Source of the DNA: Pleomorphomonas oryzae DSM 16300 | Lineage (GTDB): Bacteria; Pseudomonadota; Alphaproteobacteria; Rhizobiales; Pleomorphomonadaceae | Assembly (NCBI RefSeq): GCF_000422965.1 | Contig: NZ_AUHB01000013.1 | Location: 62,001 to 126,000, forward strand | Direction of reading: 5' to 3' | DNA length: 64,000 nucleotides | Part shown: in pieces, positions 9,357 through 17,899 of the stretch | Layout of the letters: every line of letters starts with the position of its first letter | Numbering within the stretch: position 1 is the stretch's first letter | Translations under genes and position numbers: made by a program | Notes under the pieces: generated by a model | Database searches by the model: none | What the model was told of the DNA's origin: nothing | The model's input: only the letters and a program-made list of their open reading frames with translations

Positions 9357-9752
9357 TTATGGGGACGATCCCGCCGCCCCTCCCCCCTCATGCTCGACGT
9401 ATTCGACGACCATGCCGTCGGCGTGCCGGAAGCGGGTCTTGCGGCCGCGCGGCATTTTCTGGATCGGCTCCAGCTGTTGACAGCCGGCTTTCGCCAGCTC
9501 GTCCATATGCGGCTCCAGCCGATCGACCTTAATCGTCAGCCGCGTCGCCTCAAAGGGCGCGCGGCGCTCGGGCGGGCCGGCGATGATCAGCACGGACAGC
9601 TTGTCCGAGGAGACAGCGGCCATCTCCAACCCGGCTTCCGGATAGCTGAAGCGCATCGTCTGCCGCCCGGAGGTGAGGCCGATGTAGAAGGCCACTGTCG
9701 TCTCCAGCGCATCCTCCTCGACGAAGACCCGCGCGAAGGTCTCCAGGATCAC
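9357..9752 (-). CDS. VOC-family (glyoxalase-like) protein
   Basis: A 131-residue protein with the vicinal-oxygen-chelate fold: ARVFVEEDALETTVAFYIGLTSG at the start, the central SVLIIAGPPERRAPF and RLTIKVDRLEPHMDEL, and the closing RFRHADGMVVEYVEH, where the final Glu sits in the usual metal-ligand position. Members include glyoxalases, dioxygenases and resistance proteins, so no reaction is assigned. It is translationally coupled to the upstream hydrolase gene (ATGA overlap at 9749-9752), so both come from one transcript. Confidence 0.82.
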   Translation of the reverse strand: MILETFARVFVEEDALETTVAFYIGLTSGRQTMRFSYPEAGLEMAAVSSDKLSVLIIAGPPERRAPFEATRLTIKVDRLEPHMDELAKAGCQQLEPIQKMPRGRKTRFRHADGMVVEYVEHEGGGAAGSSP

Positions 9753-11464
9753 TGGATCGCCCCCTGGTCGGTGGCGAGCCCCGCCGTTTGGGCGCTGGCG
9801 ACGGGCTGTTTCAGGGTAGCAGCCGTGGCCGGCGGCACGATGAGAATCGGCGGCTTGGCCATCTTGGCAGCAGGTGGCTGAGCGACCGCAGGCGGCTGCG
9901 GCGCCTTCGGAGCCGTCGCGGTTTGTACAACGGCAGGCGGCGAAGCCGCTTTGGAAACGTCCTTCGCCTGGGGCTGCGCGGCCGATGATGGTTTGGCGAC
10001 CGTCGCTTGCGATTGCGCAACGACCGCAGGCGGCTGCGGCACCTTCGGAGCCGTCGCGGTTTGTGCGACGGCGGACGGCGGAGCCACCTTGGAAACGTCC
10101 TTCGCCTGGGGCTGCGCGGCGGATGATGGTTTGGCGACCGTCGCCTGCGATTGCGCAACGACCGCAGGCGGCTGCGGCGCCTTCGGAGCCGTCGCGGTTT
10201 GTGCGACAGCGGACGGCGAAGCCGCCTTGGAAGCGGCCTTCGCCTGGGGCGGCGCGGCGGATGATGGTTTGGCGCCTGTCACCTGCGACTGCGCAACGAC
10301 CGCAGGCGGCTGCGGCACCTTCGGAGCCGTCGCGGTTTGTGCGACGGCGGACGGCGGAGCCACCTTGGAAACGGCCTTCGCCTGGGGCGGCGCGGCGGGT
10401 GATGGTTTGGCGCCCGTCACCTGCGACTGCGCAACGGCAGCGGCTGGCTGCGGTGCCTTGGGAGCGGCCTTGGCCTGTGCCTGCGCGACAGCCGGCGGCT
10501 TGGCCTCCTTGGGGACGGCCGTTGGCTGGGTTTGCGCAACGGCGGCGGAGGATTGCGGCGCCGGCTTGGGAGCGGCTTTCGCCGCCGGCCCCGGCGCCAC
10601 ATCCGGCGTCTCGCCCATGAAATCCAGGATCGCTTGCAGATACTGCTTGGGGTCCTGCGAATGAGCGGGGTGGCCCACGTCCTTCAGCACGATCAGCTTG
10701 GCGCCGGGAATAGCATGGGCGATATGGGCGATATGGGCGGGGCGGATGACCGGATCGTGGTCGCCGATGACAATGGCGGTGGGCACGTGGATCTTGGCGA
10801 GATCGGCATCCGAATAGTTCGGCTCGGTCGCCCAGAGGCGACGGAACACGCGCTCGCGCGCCACCTGACGCCTGTGCGCCTTTTCGCGTTCCGGATCGGC
10901 TTCGAAGGCGCCGCCGGGCAACAGGTCGTCGGAGAGCGGTGGCGGATCGATCGTCGGGACCGACGTCAGCCCATCCGGCGTGACGTTGGGCGCCTGGGCG
11001 AACAGCCGTTCGAGCAGCTTGGGGTGATGGATGGCCATGTCGATGCCGATGATGCCGCCATCGCTCCAGCCGACCAGCGTCACCTTTTCGATCTTGAGCA
11101 TGTCGAGCAGCGCCACATAGTCCTCGGCCATCCGGTGATAGGTCAGCCAGGCAAGACCACGGGTCGAGCGCCCCTGCCCCCGGCTATCGGCAACGATCAC
11201 CTCATGGTGCTGGGCCAGCGTCGGCACCTCGAAGCTCCAGACGTCGCTGCTGGACATGCCGCCGTGGATCAGCAGGATCGGCGCCCCCTTATCCTTGCCA
11301 TAGACCGAATAGAACATGCTGATGCCGCGGAACTCGGCGTAACCGCTCTGATCGGCCGGCGGCATCGGCGGCGGGGCCGGGAACTGCTGCCACTTCGGCA
11401 GGGCGAAAGCCGGCCCGGCGGCGACCAGCAACAGGCATACGGCCCTGAGGAAACGTTGCGACAT
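9749..11464 (-). CDS. secreted alpha/beta hydrolase with Ala/Pro/Lys repeat tail
   Basis: A 571-residue protein in two parts. After a signal peptide (FLRAVCLLLVAAGPAFA) residues ~40-290 form an alpha/beta-hydrolase domain: the oxyanion region HGGMSSSD, nucleophile elbow GWSDGG, acidic residue in IGDHDPVI and catalytic His in DVGHPAHS. The remaining ~280 residues are almost only Ala, Pro, Lys, Gln, Val and Ser and include about four 46-residue tandem repeats (PPAVVAQSQ, AKPSSAAPPQAK, AVAQTATAPK). Such a Lys/Pro/Ala tail could span the periplasm or bind cell-wall polymers. I chose ATG 11464; a TTG lies two codons upstream. The substrate is unknown. Confidence 0.85.
   Translation of the reverse strand: MSQRFLRAVCLLLVAAGPAFALPKWQQFPAPPPMPPADQSGYAEFRGISMFYSVYGKDKGAPILLIHGGMSSSDVWSFEVPTLAQHHEVIVADSRGQGRSTRGLAWLTYHRMAEDYVALLDMLKIEKVTLVGWSDGGIIGIDMAIHHPKLLERLFAQAPNVTPDGLTSVPTIDPPPLSDDLLPGGAFEADPEREKAHRRQVARERVFRRLWATEPNYSDADLAKIHVPTAIVIGDHDPVIRPAHIAHIAHAIPGAKLIVLKDVGHPAHSQDPKQYLQAILDFMGETPDVAPGPAAKAAPKPAPQSSAAVAQTQPTAVPKEAKPPAVAQAQAKAAPKAPQPAAAVAQSQVTGAKPSPAAPPQAKAVSKVAPPSAVAQTATAPKVPQPPAVVAQSQVTGAKPSSAAPPQAKAASKAASPSAVAQTATAPKAPQPPAVVAQSQATVAKPSSAAQPQAKDVSKVAPPSAVAQTATAPKVPQPPAVVAQSQATVAKPSSAAQPQAKDVSKAASPPAVVQTATAPKAPQPPAVAQPPAAKMAKPPILIVPPATAATLKQPVASAQTAGLATDQGAIQ
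9877..10428 (-). repeat. four tandem 138-bp coding repeats in the hydrolase tail
   Basis: The motif GCGCAACGACCGCAGG recurs (with variation in the outermost copies) at ~9877, 10015, 10153, 10291 and a degenerate edge at 10429, a constant period of 138 bp, encoding 46 residues. The copies are nearly identical, differing at scattered positions (e.g. GCGCC/GCACC, AAACGTCC/AAGCGGCC). This indicates recent unequal exchange inside the gene. Confidence 0.9.
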
Positions 11465-11806
11465 CGGCAAAGCCCCGTCTCGTTGAATGCCTCACACGAA
11501 CGACGCGCTCCGACGAACGCCAAGCGTCGTTCCAGCTTCTTGAGTATCGTACCGTCTCGTGAACAACCGGTTCCTGCTTTACGGACAATAATCAGCCCAT
11601 CGAGAGCAGCCTCCCCAGTGTAGCCACGGTGCGGGCATTGCATCGATCAAACAATTGTCATCGATCGTAGCCGCCGAAAACCAGTTCATTCATCCCCACC
11701 GCCATGCAAAACAAACGTTCCAAATAGCAAGAATAAATCAGACTATTACAACCGGAACAAGCACTGGCCCGAATGGAAGCTTCGTGTTATTCTGCAATCA
11801 AATCGT
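11465..11806. other. 342-bp gene-free gap
   Basis: The gap lies between the divergently transcribed hydrolase and the hypothetical membrane protein, so it must hold the promoters of both. I see no tRNA, clear operator palindrome or convincing small ORF in it. The part from ~11640 to 11780 is AT-richer than its surroundings. Confidence 0.5.
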
Positions 11807-12577
11807 ATGGTTGTGGGGGCGACCGGCATTTTTACGAGAACGTCTTCTTCGGTGATTCTATCGATCGCCCTTGCCGGCATCGTTTGCGGACCGGCCGCGG
11901 CGAACGTCCTCCATTTTCTTCAATCCGAACCGCTCCCCACTGGGTCGCATGGTCCAGTCACGCTCAAGCTTCTGCAGGGCGACGGCGTGGTTTTTTCCGA
12001 TCCGGTGAGGGCGATCGTCGTCAGTGGCGACGGACGCTTGCTCGCCGCCTCGCCGGTTTCGTCCTCCCTTCGCATCATCTGCGAGGGCGCCGATCGCCAG
12101 CGCACCTGCCTTGCCTATGACGACCTCACCCGCACCATCTTTCAACCGGTGGAGAGCGACTGGCGCGACGGCGGCCTCATCGAGCAGAACGGTGAGCCGC
12201 GGGCCTTTCCGGAGGACATGACGGTCGATTTCGGCTTTGCCCTGAGACCGGCAACCCTTGGCGAAGCCGTCAGGTTCGAACTTGCCGGCATCATGGCGTC
12301 ATGGGCGACCACCGGTTTCGCACTGGTGTGGTGGACGTCGTTCTGGCTGCTGCTTCGACCCGTCGCGCGCTTTCTGCTCGGGCGCGGCGAGCCGCGCAAC
12401 ATCGGCATGCTCGTGCCGCTTCTTCTGCGAACGGCCGGCGCGCTGCTGATGATCCCGATAACGGCCTACGCCTGGCTGACGGCGCCCTATTCCGGCCTCT
12501 ACCTGGCTTTCGTCGTCCTCGTCGGCGCCGGGGCTGCCCATCTGATGACGGGATGGCGCAAGGAAACCACCGCCTGA
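11807..12577 (+). CDS. hypothetical exported/membrane protein
   Basis: A 256-residue protein of no recognised family. It has an N-terminal signal or anchor (SSVILSIALAGIVCGPAAA), a soluble stretch of ~120 residues containing a Cys pair (IICEGADRQRTCLAYDD), and three C-terminal TM helices (TTGFALVWWTSFWLLLRPV, LLRTAGALLMIPITAYAWL, LYLAFVVLVGAGAAHLM). The likely topology is a periplasmic sensor-like domain anchored by a C-terminal bundle. The start at ATG 11807 lacks a strong ribosome-binding site, so it could lie elsewhere. It ends 45 bp before the convergent rsgA stop. Confidence 0.65.
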   Translation: MVVGATGIFTRTSSSVILSIALAGIVCGPAAANVLHFLQSEPLPTGSHGPVTLKLLQGDGVVFSDPVRAIVVSGDGRLLAASPVSSSLRIICEGADRQRTCLAYDDLTRTIFQPVESDWRDGGLIEQNGEPRAFPEDMTVDFGFALRPATLGEAVRFELAGIMASWATTGFALVWWTSFWLLLRPVARFLLGRGEPRNIGMLVPLLLRTAGALLMIPITAYAWLTAPYSGLYLAFVVLVGAGAAHLMTGWRKETTA

Positions 12578-12621
12578 ACGGACCGCCGCCCCGGCCTTTC
12601 CGGCCGGAGCGGACGGATTTC

Positions 12622-13695
12622 TCACCGTTTCGCAGGCTTATCCTTCAGGATCGAGCGCACCATCCTGCCGAATCCCCGGTCGCGCTGGCGCCGCTCGGCA
12701 AGGCTCGCCGAGTTGAAGGCTTCCTCGCGCTGAAGCTTCTGCCAGCGGTGCAATCGCGCCTCGTCGACCTCGCCGTTGGCAATGGCCGCCCGCACGGCGC
12801 AGCCGGGCTCGCTCTCATGGCGACAATCGCTGAACCGGCAGTTCGCCGCGAGATCGGCAAGGTCGGAGAACACCTCGGCGATGCCCTCCGGCGCGTCGGC
12901 AAGCTGGAGTTCGCGCATGCCCGGGGTGTCGAGCACGGCATAGCCCTCCGGCAGCACGTAGAGATTCCGGCTGGTGGTGGTGTGCCGCCCCCGGGAGTCA
13001 TCCTCGCGAATGCCGCCGGTCGCCGCCGTCGCCCTGCCGGACAGCGCGTTGACCAGCGTCGACTTGCCGACGCCGGACGAGCCGAGGAAGGCGACGGTGC
13101 GGCCCGGCTTGCACCAAGGGGCGAGCTTCTCTTTCGGTTCGGGACCAAGCGCGTCGAGAACGACGGCCGGCGCCGCCACCGCCGCCACGGCGGCAACGAA
13201 TTCGCCGGGGTCCTCGGTCAGGTCGGCCTTGGTGATGACGATCACCGGCTCGACGCCGGCCTCGTAGGATTCCGCGACATAGCGCTCGAGCCGCGCCACG
13301 TTGAAGTCGCGGTTGCAGGAGGTGACGACGAAGACGGTGTCGACGTTGGCGGCGATCAGTTGCACGCCGCGGCCGGTGCCGGCCGCCCGTCGGCGGAACA
13401 GGCTCTTGCGCTCGAGCAGCCGGCTGGCGCCGGGAGCCGTCGCGTCATAGAGCAGCCAGTCGCCGATCGCCGTCTCGGCGCGCGGCGGCAGCGACGCCAC
13501 AAAGCCATCGCCCTCGACGCGGAGACCGCTGCGCTCGATGTTGGTGACGCGCACCGGCGGCGTGCGGGCGAGATCGTCGACGCTCACCTGTTGGGCGAAG
13601 AAGCTTTGCCAGCCGAGCCCTTCGAGGCCGGTCGGTATGTGGGGTCCGGAACCGCCCGGAGGGGACGGCAGAAAGCGGGAATAGTCCCGTGCCAT
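12622..13695 (-). CDS. rsgA: ribosome small-subunit-dependent GTPase A
   Basis: A 357-residue RsgA (YjeQ), the circularly permuted GTPase that helps late 30S assembly. Order of motifs: N-terminal OB-like domain (~1-110), G4 ITKADL, G1 GSSGVGKSTLVNALSG, G3 DTPGMRE and the zinc-finger domain CRFSDCRHESEPGCAV. The C-terminal helical tail ends in basic residues. I chose ATG 13695 (MARDYSRF); in-frame codons run further upstream but have no homology-like content. Known RsgA proteins are ~300-350 aa, so the length is normal. Confidence 0.93.
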   Translation of the reverse strand: MARDYSRFLPSPPGGSGPHIPTGLEGLGWQSFFAQQVSVDDLARTPPVRVTNIERSGLRVEGDGFVASLPPRAETAIGDWLLYDATAPGASRLLERKSLFRRRAAGTGRGVQLIAANVDTVFVVTSCNRDFNVARLERYVAESYEAGVEPVIVITKADLTEDPGEFVAAVAAVAAPAVVLDALGPEPKEKLAPWCKPGRTVAFLGSSGVGKSTLVNALSGRATAATGGIREDDSRGRHTTTSRNLYVLPEGYAVLDTPGMRELQLADAPEGIAEVFSDLADLAANCRFSDCRHESEPGCAVRAAIANGEVDEARLHRWQKLQREEAFNSASLAERRQRDRGFGRMVRSILKDKPAKR

Positions 13696-14013
13696 TGCGG
13701 TAGGCTTTCCAATGTGGCCGTGGGCAAAACCCCGGCGCGAAATGATAACACATGGAAACGCGCAAGCCTCCACGCGCCCGAGATATTGTCAGGCGATGGG
13801 TGGATCGGACTTGCGAGGGGGAGGAACCCTGTCCTCCCCGCCTTAGCGGGACATAAAGCCTCCTGCGATGCTTGAGGAAAATATAAACTGTAGAATAGTC
13901 TGTCAACAAGGAGTCGCCGAGAACTGAAAACTCTGATATGTAAAGTGAATTATCCAGCACCCACCAACCAAAAAACAAACTCGCACTTATAAACCAAATT
14001 ATAGAGATAAAAG
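13696..14013. other. AT-rich gene-free stretch with a GC hairpin
   Basis: A hairpin with arms GGGGAGGA and TCCTCCCC lies at about 13817-13840. From ~13865 the base composition falls sharply compared with rsgA and stays AT-rich through the next small gene. No convincing coding frame is visible. It may be residual foreign DNA. Confidence 0.5.
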
Positions 14014-14265
14014 ATGCGCCATGCCTTGACTATAGTTTATTTATTAATGGCATTGGCTTCAATGTATATTTCATATATATTATATAATATTAACATTGGC
14101 ACCCCGATTGTTCTAGCTTGCCTGGTCATACCCTTCCTATTCCTTGGAGGTGCTGCGACCTGTTACGCATCTAGCAAGAAGCGATACGCCGTATTGGTAT
14201 TTCCCTGGGTGTACCCGATCGCCTTGTTCCTGCTGCTAAGCGCCGGCTACACCGGCGATTTATGA
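14014..14265 (+). CDS. small hydrophobic membrane protein
   Basis: An 83-residue protein with three predicted TM segments: ~5-25 (LTIVYLLMALASMYISYILY), ~30-52 (PIVLACLVIPFLFLGGAATCY) and ~60-80 (LVFPWVYPIALFLLLSAGY). I recognise no family. Base composition is much AT-richer than flhA downstream, suggesting acquired DNA. The ATG follows AGATAAAAG, a weak ribosome-binding site. The hydrophobic pattern makes it a plausible gene, but expression is uncertain. Confidence 0.5.
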   Translation: MRHALTIVYLLMALASMYISYILYNINIGTPIVLACLVIPFLFLGGAATCYASSKKRYAVLVFPWVYPIALFLLLSAGYTGDL

Positions 14266-14339
14266 GTGCGTCCACAGGCAAATCCGCTCCGTTAACCACC
14301 CGTTAACCATGAACTCGGCAAATTCTGCCGGGTGGCGCA

Positions 14340-16523
14340 GTGTGCGTCGCGCGACCGGCAACCCTGGAAACGAACGACTTGAGCGACCTCACTTCAGCCC
14401 CCGAGACCGCACCGTCCAGGATTCCTTTCGGCCTCAGCGTGCCGACCGGCGCCGACCTGCGCACCAATCTCTTGCGCGGCGATATCGGCCTGGCCGTCGG
14501 CATCATGCTGATCATGGTCATCCTGATCCTGCCGATGCCGGCGATGCTGCTTGACTTCATGCTGGCGGTGTCGATCATCTTCTCGGTGCTGATCATGATG
14601 ACGGCGCTGTTCATCCAGACGCCGCTGGAATTCACCGCCTTCCCGACCATCCTGCTGATCTCGACGATGCTGCGCCTGTCGCTCAACCTGGCGTCGACGC
14701 GTCTCATTCTCAGCCATGGTCACGAGGGAACCGACGCGGCCGGCCACGTTATCGAAGCCTTCGGCGGCTTCGTGATGGGCGGCAACTTCGTCATCGGCAT
14801 CATCGTTTTCGGCATTCTGGTCATCGTCAATTTCATCGTCATCACCAAGGGTTCGGGCCGCATCGCCGAAGTGGCCGCCCGCTTCAACCTCGACGCCATG
14901 CCCGGCAAGCAGATGGCCATCGACGCCGACCTGTCGTCGGGCCTGATCAAGGAGGACGAGGCGCGGAAGCGGCGCAAGGACCTGGAAGCGGAAAGCGCCT
15001 TCTTCGGCGCCATGGACGGCGCCTCGAAGTTCGTGCGAGGCGACGCCATCGCCGGCCTGCTGATCACCTTCATCAATGTCATCGGCGGCATTATCATCGG
15101 CACGATGCAGATGGGCATCACGCTGTCGGAAGCCGGCCACTCCTACACCGTCCTCTCGGTCGGCGACGGCCTGGTCAGCCAGATCCCGGCGCTGATCGTC
15201 TCCACCGCCGCCGGCCTTCTGGTGTCCAAGGCGGGCGTCTCCGGCGCCGCCGACAAGGCGCTCTCCGGCCAGCTCACCGGCTATCCGGCCGCCCTCGGCC
15301 TGTCCGGCACCGTGATGGGCCTGTTGTCGCTGCTGCCCGGCCTGCCCTTCCTGCCGTTCGCCGCCTTGGGCGCCGGTGCCGGTGGCCTCGCCCTCTGGGC
15401 CAAGCGCGAAAACCTCAAGCGCCGCGTCGCCGCCGTCGCCGCCAAGGCGGAAGCCGAGGCGCCGCCGCCGCCGCCGGCCGAGGAGCCGATCGCCACCGCC
15501 CTCAAGATGGACGACCTGCGCGTCGAGCTGGGCTACGGCCTGTTGCCGCTGATCAACGACAATGGCAAGGGCGGCGGCGAGAAGCTGTCCGACCAGATCA
15601 AGGCGCTGCGCCGGCAGATTGCCTCCGACCTCGGCTACATCATGCCGCCAGTGCGCCTCCTGGATAACGTGCAACTCGCCGCCAACGAATATGTCATCAA
15701 GATCAAGGAAGTAGACGCCGGCAAAGGGACGCTGTTCCCCGGCCAGTACATGGTCATGGACCCGATGGGCGGCAAGGTGACCATCCCCGGCACCCAGACC
15801 ACCGAGCCCACCTTCGGCCTGCCGGCCACCTGGGTGGACGGGCGCCTGCGCGAGGAGGCGGCGATCCGCGGCTATACCGTGGTCGACCCGGCCACCGTTC
15901 TCTCGACGCATCTGTCGGAAACGCTGAAGACCAACGTCTCCGAGCTCCTGTCCTACGCCGACGTCAAGAAGCTCTTGGCCGAGGTGCCGTCCGATCAGGC
16001 CAAACTGATCGACGAAATCGTGCCGACCCAGATCACCGTCTCCGGCATCCAGCGCATCCTGCAACTGCTGCTCGCCGAGCGGGTGTCGATCCGTGACCTC
16101 GGCACCATCCTGGAAGGCATCGCCGAGGGCCTGTCGATCTCGCATGCGACGCAGACCATCGCCGAGCACGTGCGCGCCCGCCTCGCCCGCCAGATCTGCT
16201 CCGCCAACATGGCGCCCGGCGGCTACCTGCCGCTGATCAGCCTGTCGTCGGCCTGGGAGCAAAACTTCATCGAAAGCATCGTTGGCGAGGGCGACGATCG
16301 ACGCCTCGCCATGGCGCCCAGCAAGTTGCAGGAATTCGTCGGCGCCGTGCGCGACCAGTTCGAGGAAGCCGCCAAGAAGGGCGAACTGCCGGTGCTGATG
16401 ACCAGCCCGATGAACCGCCCCTTCGTCCGCTCCATCGTCGAACGCTTCCGCGCCCACACCACGGTGATGAGCCAAGCCGAGGTGCACCCCAAGGTCCGCC
16501 TGAAGACCATCAGCTCGATCTAG
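14340..16523 (+). CDS. flhA: flagellar export gate protein FlhA
   Basis: A 727-residue FlhA, the inner-membrane export-gate subunit of the flagellar type III system. Residues ~40-340 contain about eight TM helices, with the conserved FHIPEP-type cytoplasmic loop around AFGGFVMGGNFVIG and AARFNLDAMPGKQMAIDADL. The C-terminal ~370 residues are the cytoplasmic nonamer domain (ELGYGLLPLI, RRQIASDLGYIMPPVRLLDN, HATQTIAEHVRARLARQI). The start is uncertain: GTG 14340 and TTG 14379 are both possible and no ATG precedes the first TM. In relatives flhA directly follows flbD; here ~11.7 kb separates them. Confidence 0.95.
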   Translation: MCVARPATLETNDLSDLTSAPETAPSRIPFGLSVPTGADLRTNLLRGDIGLAVGIMLIMVILILPMPAMLLDFMLAVSIIFSVLIMMTALFIQTPLEFTAFPTILLISTMLRLSLNLASTRLILSHGHEGTDAAGHVIEAFGGFVMGGNFVIGIIVFGILVIVNFIVITKGSGRIAEVAARFNLDAMPGKQMAIDADLSSGLIKEDEARKRRKDLEAESAFFGAMDGASKFVRGDAIAGLLITFINVIGGIIIGTMQMGITLSEAGHSYTVLSVGDGLVSQIPALIVSTAAGLLVSKAGVSGAADKALSGQLTGYPAALGLSGTVMGLLSLLPGLPFLPFAALGAGAGGLALWAKRENLKRRVAAVAAKAEAEAPPPPPAEEPIATALKMDDLRVELGYGLLPLINDNGKGGGEKLSDQIKALRRQIASDLGYIMPPVRLLDNVQLAANEYVIKIKEVDAGKGTLFPGQYMVMDPMGGKVTIPGTQTTEPTFGLPATWVDGRLREEAAIRGYTVVDPATVLSTHLSETLKTNVSELLSYADVKKLLAEVPSDQAKLIDEIVPTQITVSGIQRILQLLLAERVSIRDLGTILEGIAEGLSISHATQTIAEHVRARLARQICSANMAPGGYLPLISLSSAWEQNFIESIVGEGDDRRLAMAPSKLQEFVGAVRDQFEEAAKKGELPVLMTSPMNRPFVRSIVERFRAHTTVMSQAEVHPKVRLKTISSI

Positions 16524-16565
16524 CATCCGCCCGAAAAGCTGTAAGACTTTTCGGATCAGCGGATG
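16524..16565. repeat. nested REP-like palindrome
   Basis: Outer arms CATCCGC/GCGGATG and inner arms CCGAAAAG/CTTTTCGG form a nested hairpin starting directly after the flhA stop codon. A degenerate partial copy (ATCCGCCCGAACAGTTGCAG) follows at ~16579. It may serve as a transcript end or be a dispersed palindromic element; it lacks a T-run. Confidence 0.7.
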
Positions 16566-16773
16566 CGCGAGGCAGGCTATCCGCCCGAACAGTTGCAGGA
16601 CTCTTGCCGGGGGCGTGAAAGGGGAGCTTTCACCTCTCTCGAACCTGTTCTCTCCTGAACATCTCGGTGCGTCGGCGAGACGCCAGCCCCTTTCAATCGC
16701 AAGACCGTTCGAGCCCCGATTGGCAACGCTTGGGCGCAGATGGACAAAGCCTATCAAGGCCCGCTTGCTATAT

Positions 16774-16791
16774 GTTATGTTATAACATAAC
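16774..16791. promoter_or_regulatory. Zur-type operator upstream of znuA
   Basis: GTTATGTTATAACATAAC is a perfect 18-bp palindrome 41 bp before znuA. It matches the form of alphaproteobacterial Zur boxes (ATGTTATA...AACAT core). It probably represses znuA when zinc is plentiful. The site is embedded in an AT-rich pocket that could hold the promoter. Confidence 0.82.
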
Positions 16792-16831
16792 GTTTTGACT
16801 GGGCACGGGGTGAACCCAGAAGGACTATCGC

Positions 16832-17722
16832 ATGATCAAACAGATTTTCGGCGGCCTCCTTGCCGCGTCGGCGCTCCTCGGCGCGGCGAGCCTTGCCGAC
16901 GCCAAGACGCTCAACGTCGTGGCAAGCTTCGGCGTTCTCGCCGACGTGGTGAAGAATGTCGGCGGCGACAAGGTCAATGTTGTCAGCCTGGTTCCGACCG
17001 GCGGCGACCCGCACGTGTTCGAACCGACGCCGGCCGACGCCAAAAACCTGTCCGATGCCGACCTCGTCTTCATCAGCGGGCTCGGCTTCGAGGGCTGGAT
17101 CGGCCGCCTCGTCGAGGCTTCGGGCTACAAGGGCAAACCGGTCGTCGCTTCAGAAGGCATCTCGACCCACAAGATGGAGGACGACGGCAAGACCGTCACC
17201 GATCCGCACGTCTGGAACTCGGCCGCCAATGTCGGCATCTGGATCGGCAATATCGACAAGGCGCTCGCCAAGGCCGATCCGGAGGACAGTGCGACCTTCC
17301 GCGCCAACGCCGAGCACTATGCCAAAGAGGTCGCCGACCTCGACGCCTATACCAAGAAAGCCATTTCGGCCATTCCCAAGGAGCGGCGCAAGGTGCTGAC
17401 CAGCCACGACGCGCTCGGCTATTTCGGCCGCGAATACAGCGTCGAGTTCCTGTCGCCCGTCGGCTTCTCGACCGAGGCGGAAGCCGCGGCCGGCGACGTC
17501 GCCAAGCTGATCGACCAGATCAAGAAGGAGCAGGTGAAGGTCTACTTCTTCGAAAATTCCAACGACCCGCGTCTCGTGCGTCAGATCGCCGACGCCACCG
17601 GCGCCCAGCCGGGCGGCGAGCTGTTCGTCGAAGCGCTGTCGCCCCCGGACGGTCCGGCTTCGACCTATCTCGCCATGTTCAAACACAACGTCGACCTGCT
17701 GGTCGCCGGCATGAACATGTAG
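16832..17722 (+). CDS. znuA: zinc ABC transporter substrate-binding protein ZnuA
   Basis: A 296-residue cluster A-I metal-binding protein with a signal peptide (LLAASALLGAASLADA). The probable metal ligands are His in GGDPHVFEPTPAD, His in DPHVWNS, His in TSHDALGYF and a late Asp/Glu (SPPDGPAS). Three His ligands favour zinc over manganese, which usually has Glu at the third site. The His-rich loop of many ZnuA proteins is missing. A perfect Zur-type box lies 41 bp upstream. No znuB or znuC follows, so it must use an ABC permease encoded elsewhere. Confidence 0.9.
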   Translation: MIKQIFGGLLAASALLGAASLADAKTLNVVASFGVLADVVKNVGGDKVNVVSLVPTGGDPHVFEPTPADAKNLSDADLVFISGLGFEGWIGRLVEASGYKGKPVVASEGISTHKMEDDGKTVTDPHVWNSAANVGIWIGNIDKALAKADPEDSATFRANAEHYAKEVADLDAYTKKAISAIPKERRKVLTSHDALGYFGREYSVEFLSPVGFSTEAEAAAGDVAKLIDQIKKEQVKVYFFENSNDPRLVRQIADATGAQPGGELFVEALSPPDGPASTYLAMFKHNVDLLVAGMNM

Positions 17723-17732
17723 CATGTAGGGG

Positions 17733-17777
17733 GCATCGGACCGAAAAGTGGAATCCGGTTTTAGGAAAATCCGATGC
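17733..17777. repeat. REP-like palindrome after znuA
   Basis: GCATCGGA and TCCGATGC flank an inner block CCGAAAAGTGGAATCCGGTT. The core AAAAGTG...CCGGTTTT is shared with the elements at 22105 and 57031. It begins 11 bp after the znuA stop codon. Confidence 0.75.
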
Positions 17778-17817
17778 AGCCATGAAGACTGGATCGTCAT
17801 GCTTCAGCTAGTGGAGC

Positions 17818-17872
17818 GAATTTGACATTTGAGTCCCACTTGACATAAAGCGCCGGCTCAAATGTCAAATTC
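17818..17872. repeat. inverted repeat with 16-bp perfect arms
   Basis: GAATTTGACATTTGAG (17818-17833) is the exact reverse complement of CTCAAATGTCAAATTC (17857-17872), with a 23-bp spacer. It is the left half of a double palindromic block; the right half at 17900-17976 shares the ACATTTG core. Confidence 0.85.
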
Positions 17873-17899
17873 AAAAGCTTCATTAGAACCAATAACTTG

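Noticed and set aside
9877-10428. Tandem 138-bp units considered as a CRISPR-like array
   Set aside because: Units are in-frame coding repeats of 46 residues without unique spacers.
10532-11623. 363-codon plus-strand frame opposite the hydrolase
   Set aside because: Antisense shadow of the hydrolase, whose GWSDGG and His motifs fix the true strand.
13445-13978. 177-codon minus-strand frame across rsgA start region
   Set aside because: It overlaps rsgA in another frame and its first part lies in non-coding AT-rich DNA; no motifs.
14394-16757. 787-codon minus-strand frame opposite flhA
   Set aside because: Shadow of flhA; the sequence is a low-complexity Gln/His/Asp/Arg string with no domain.
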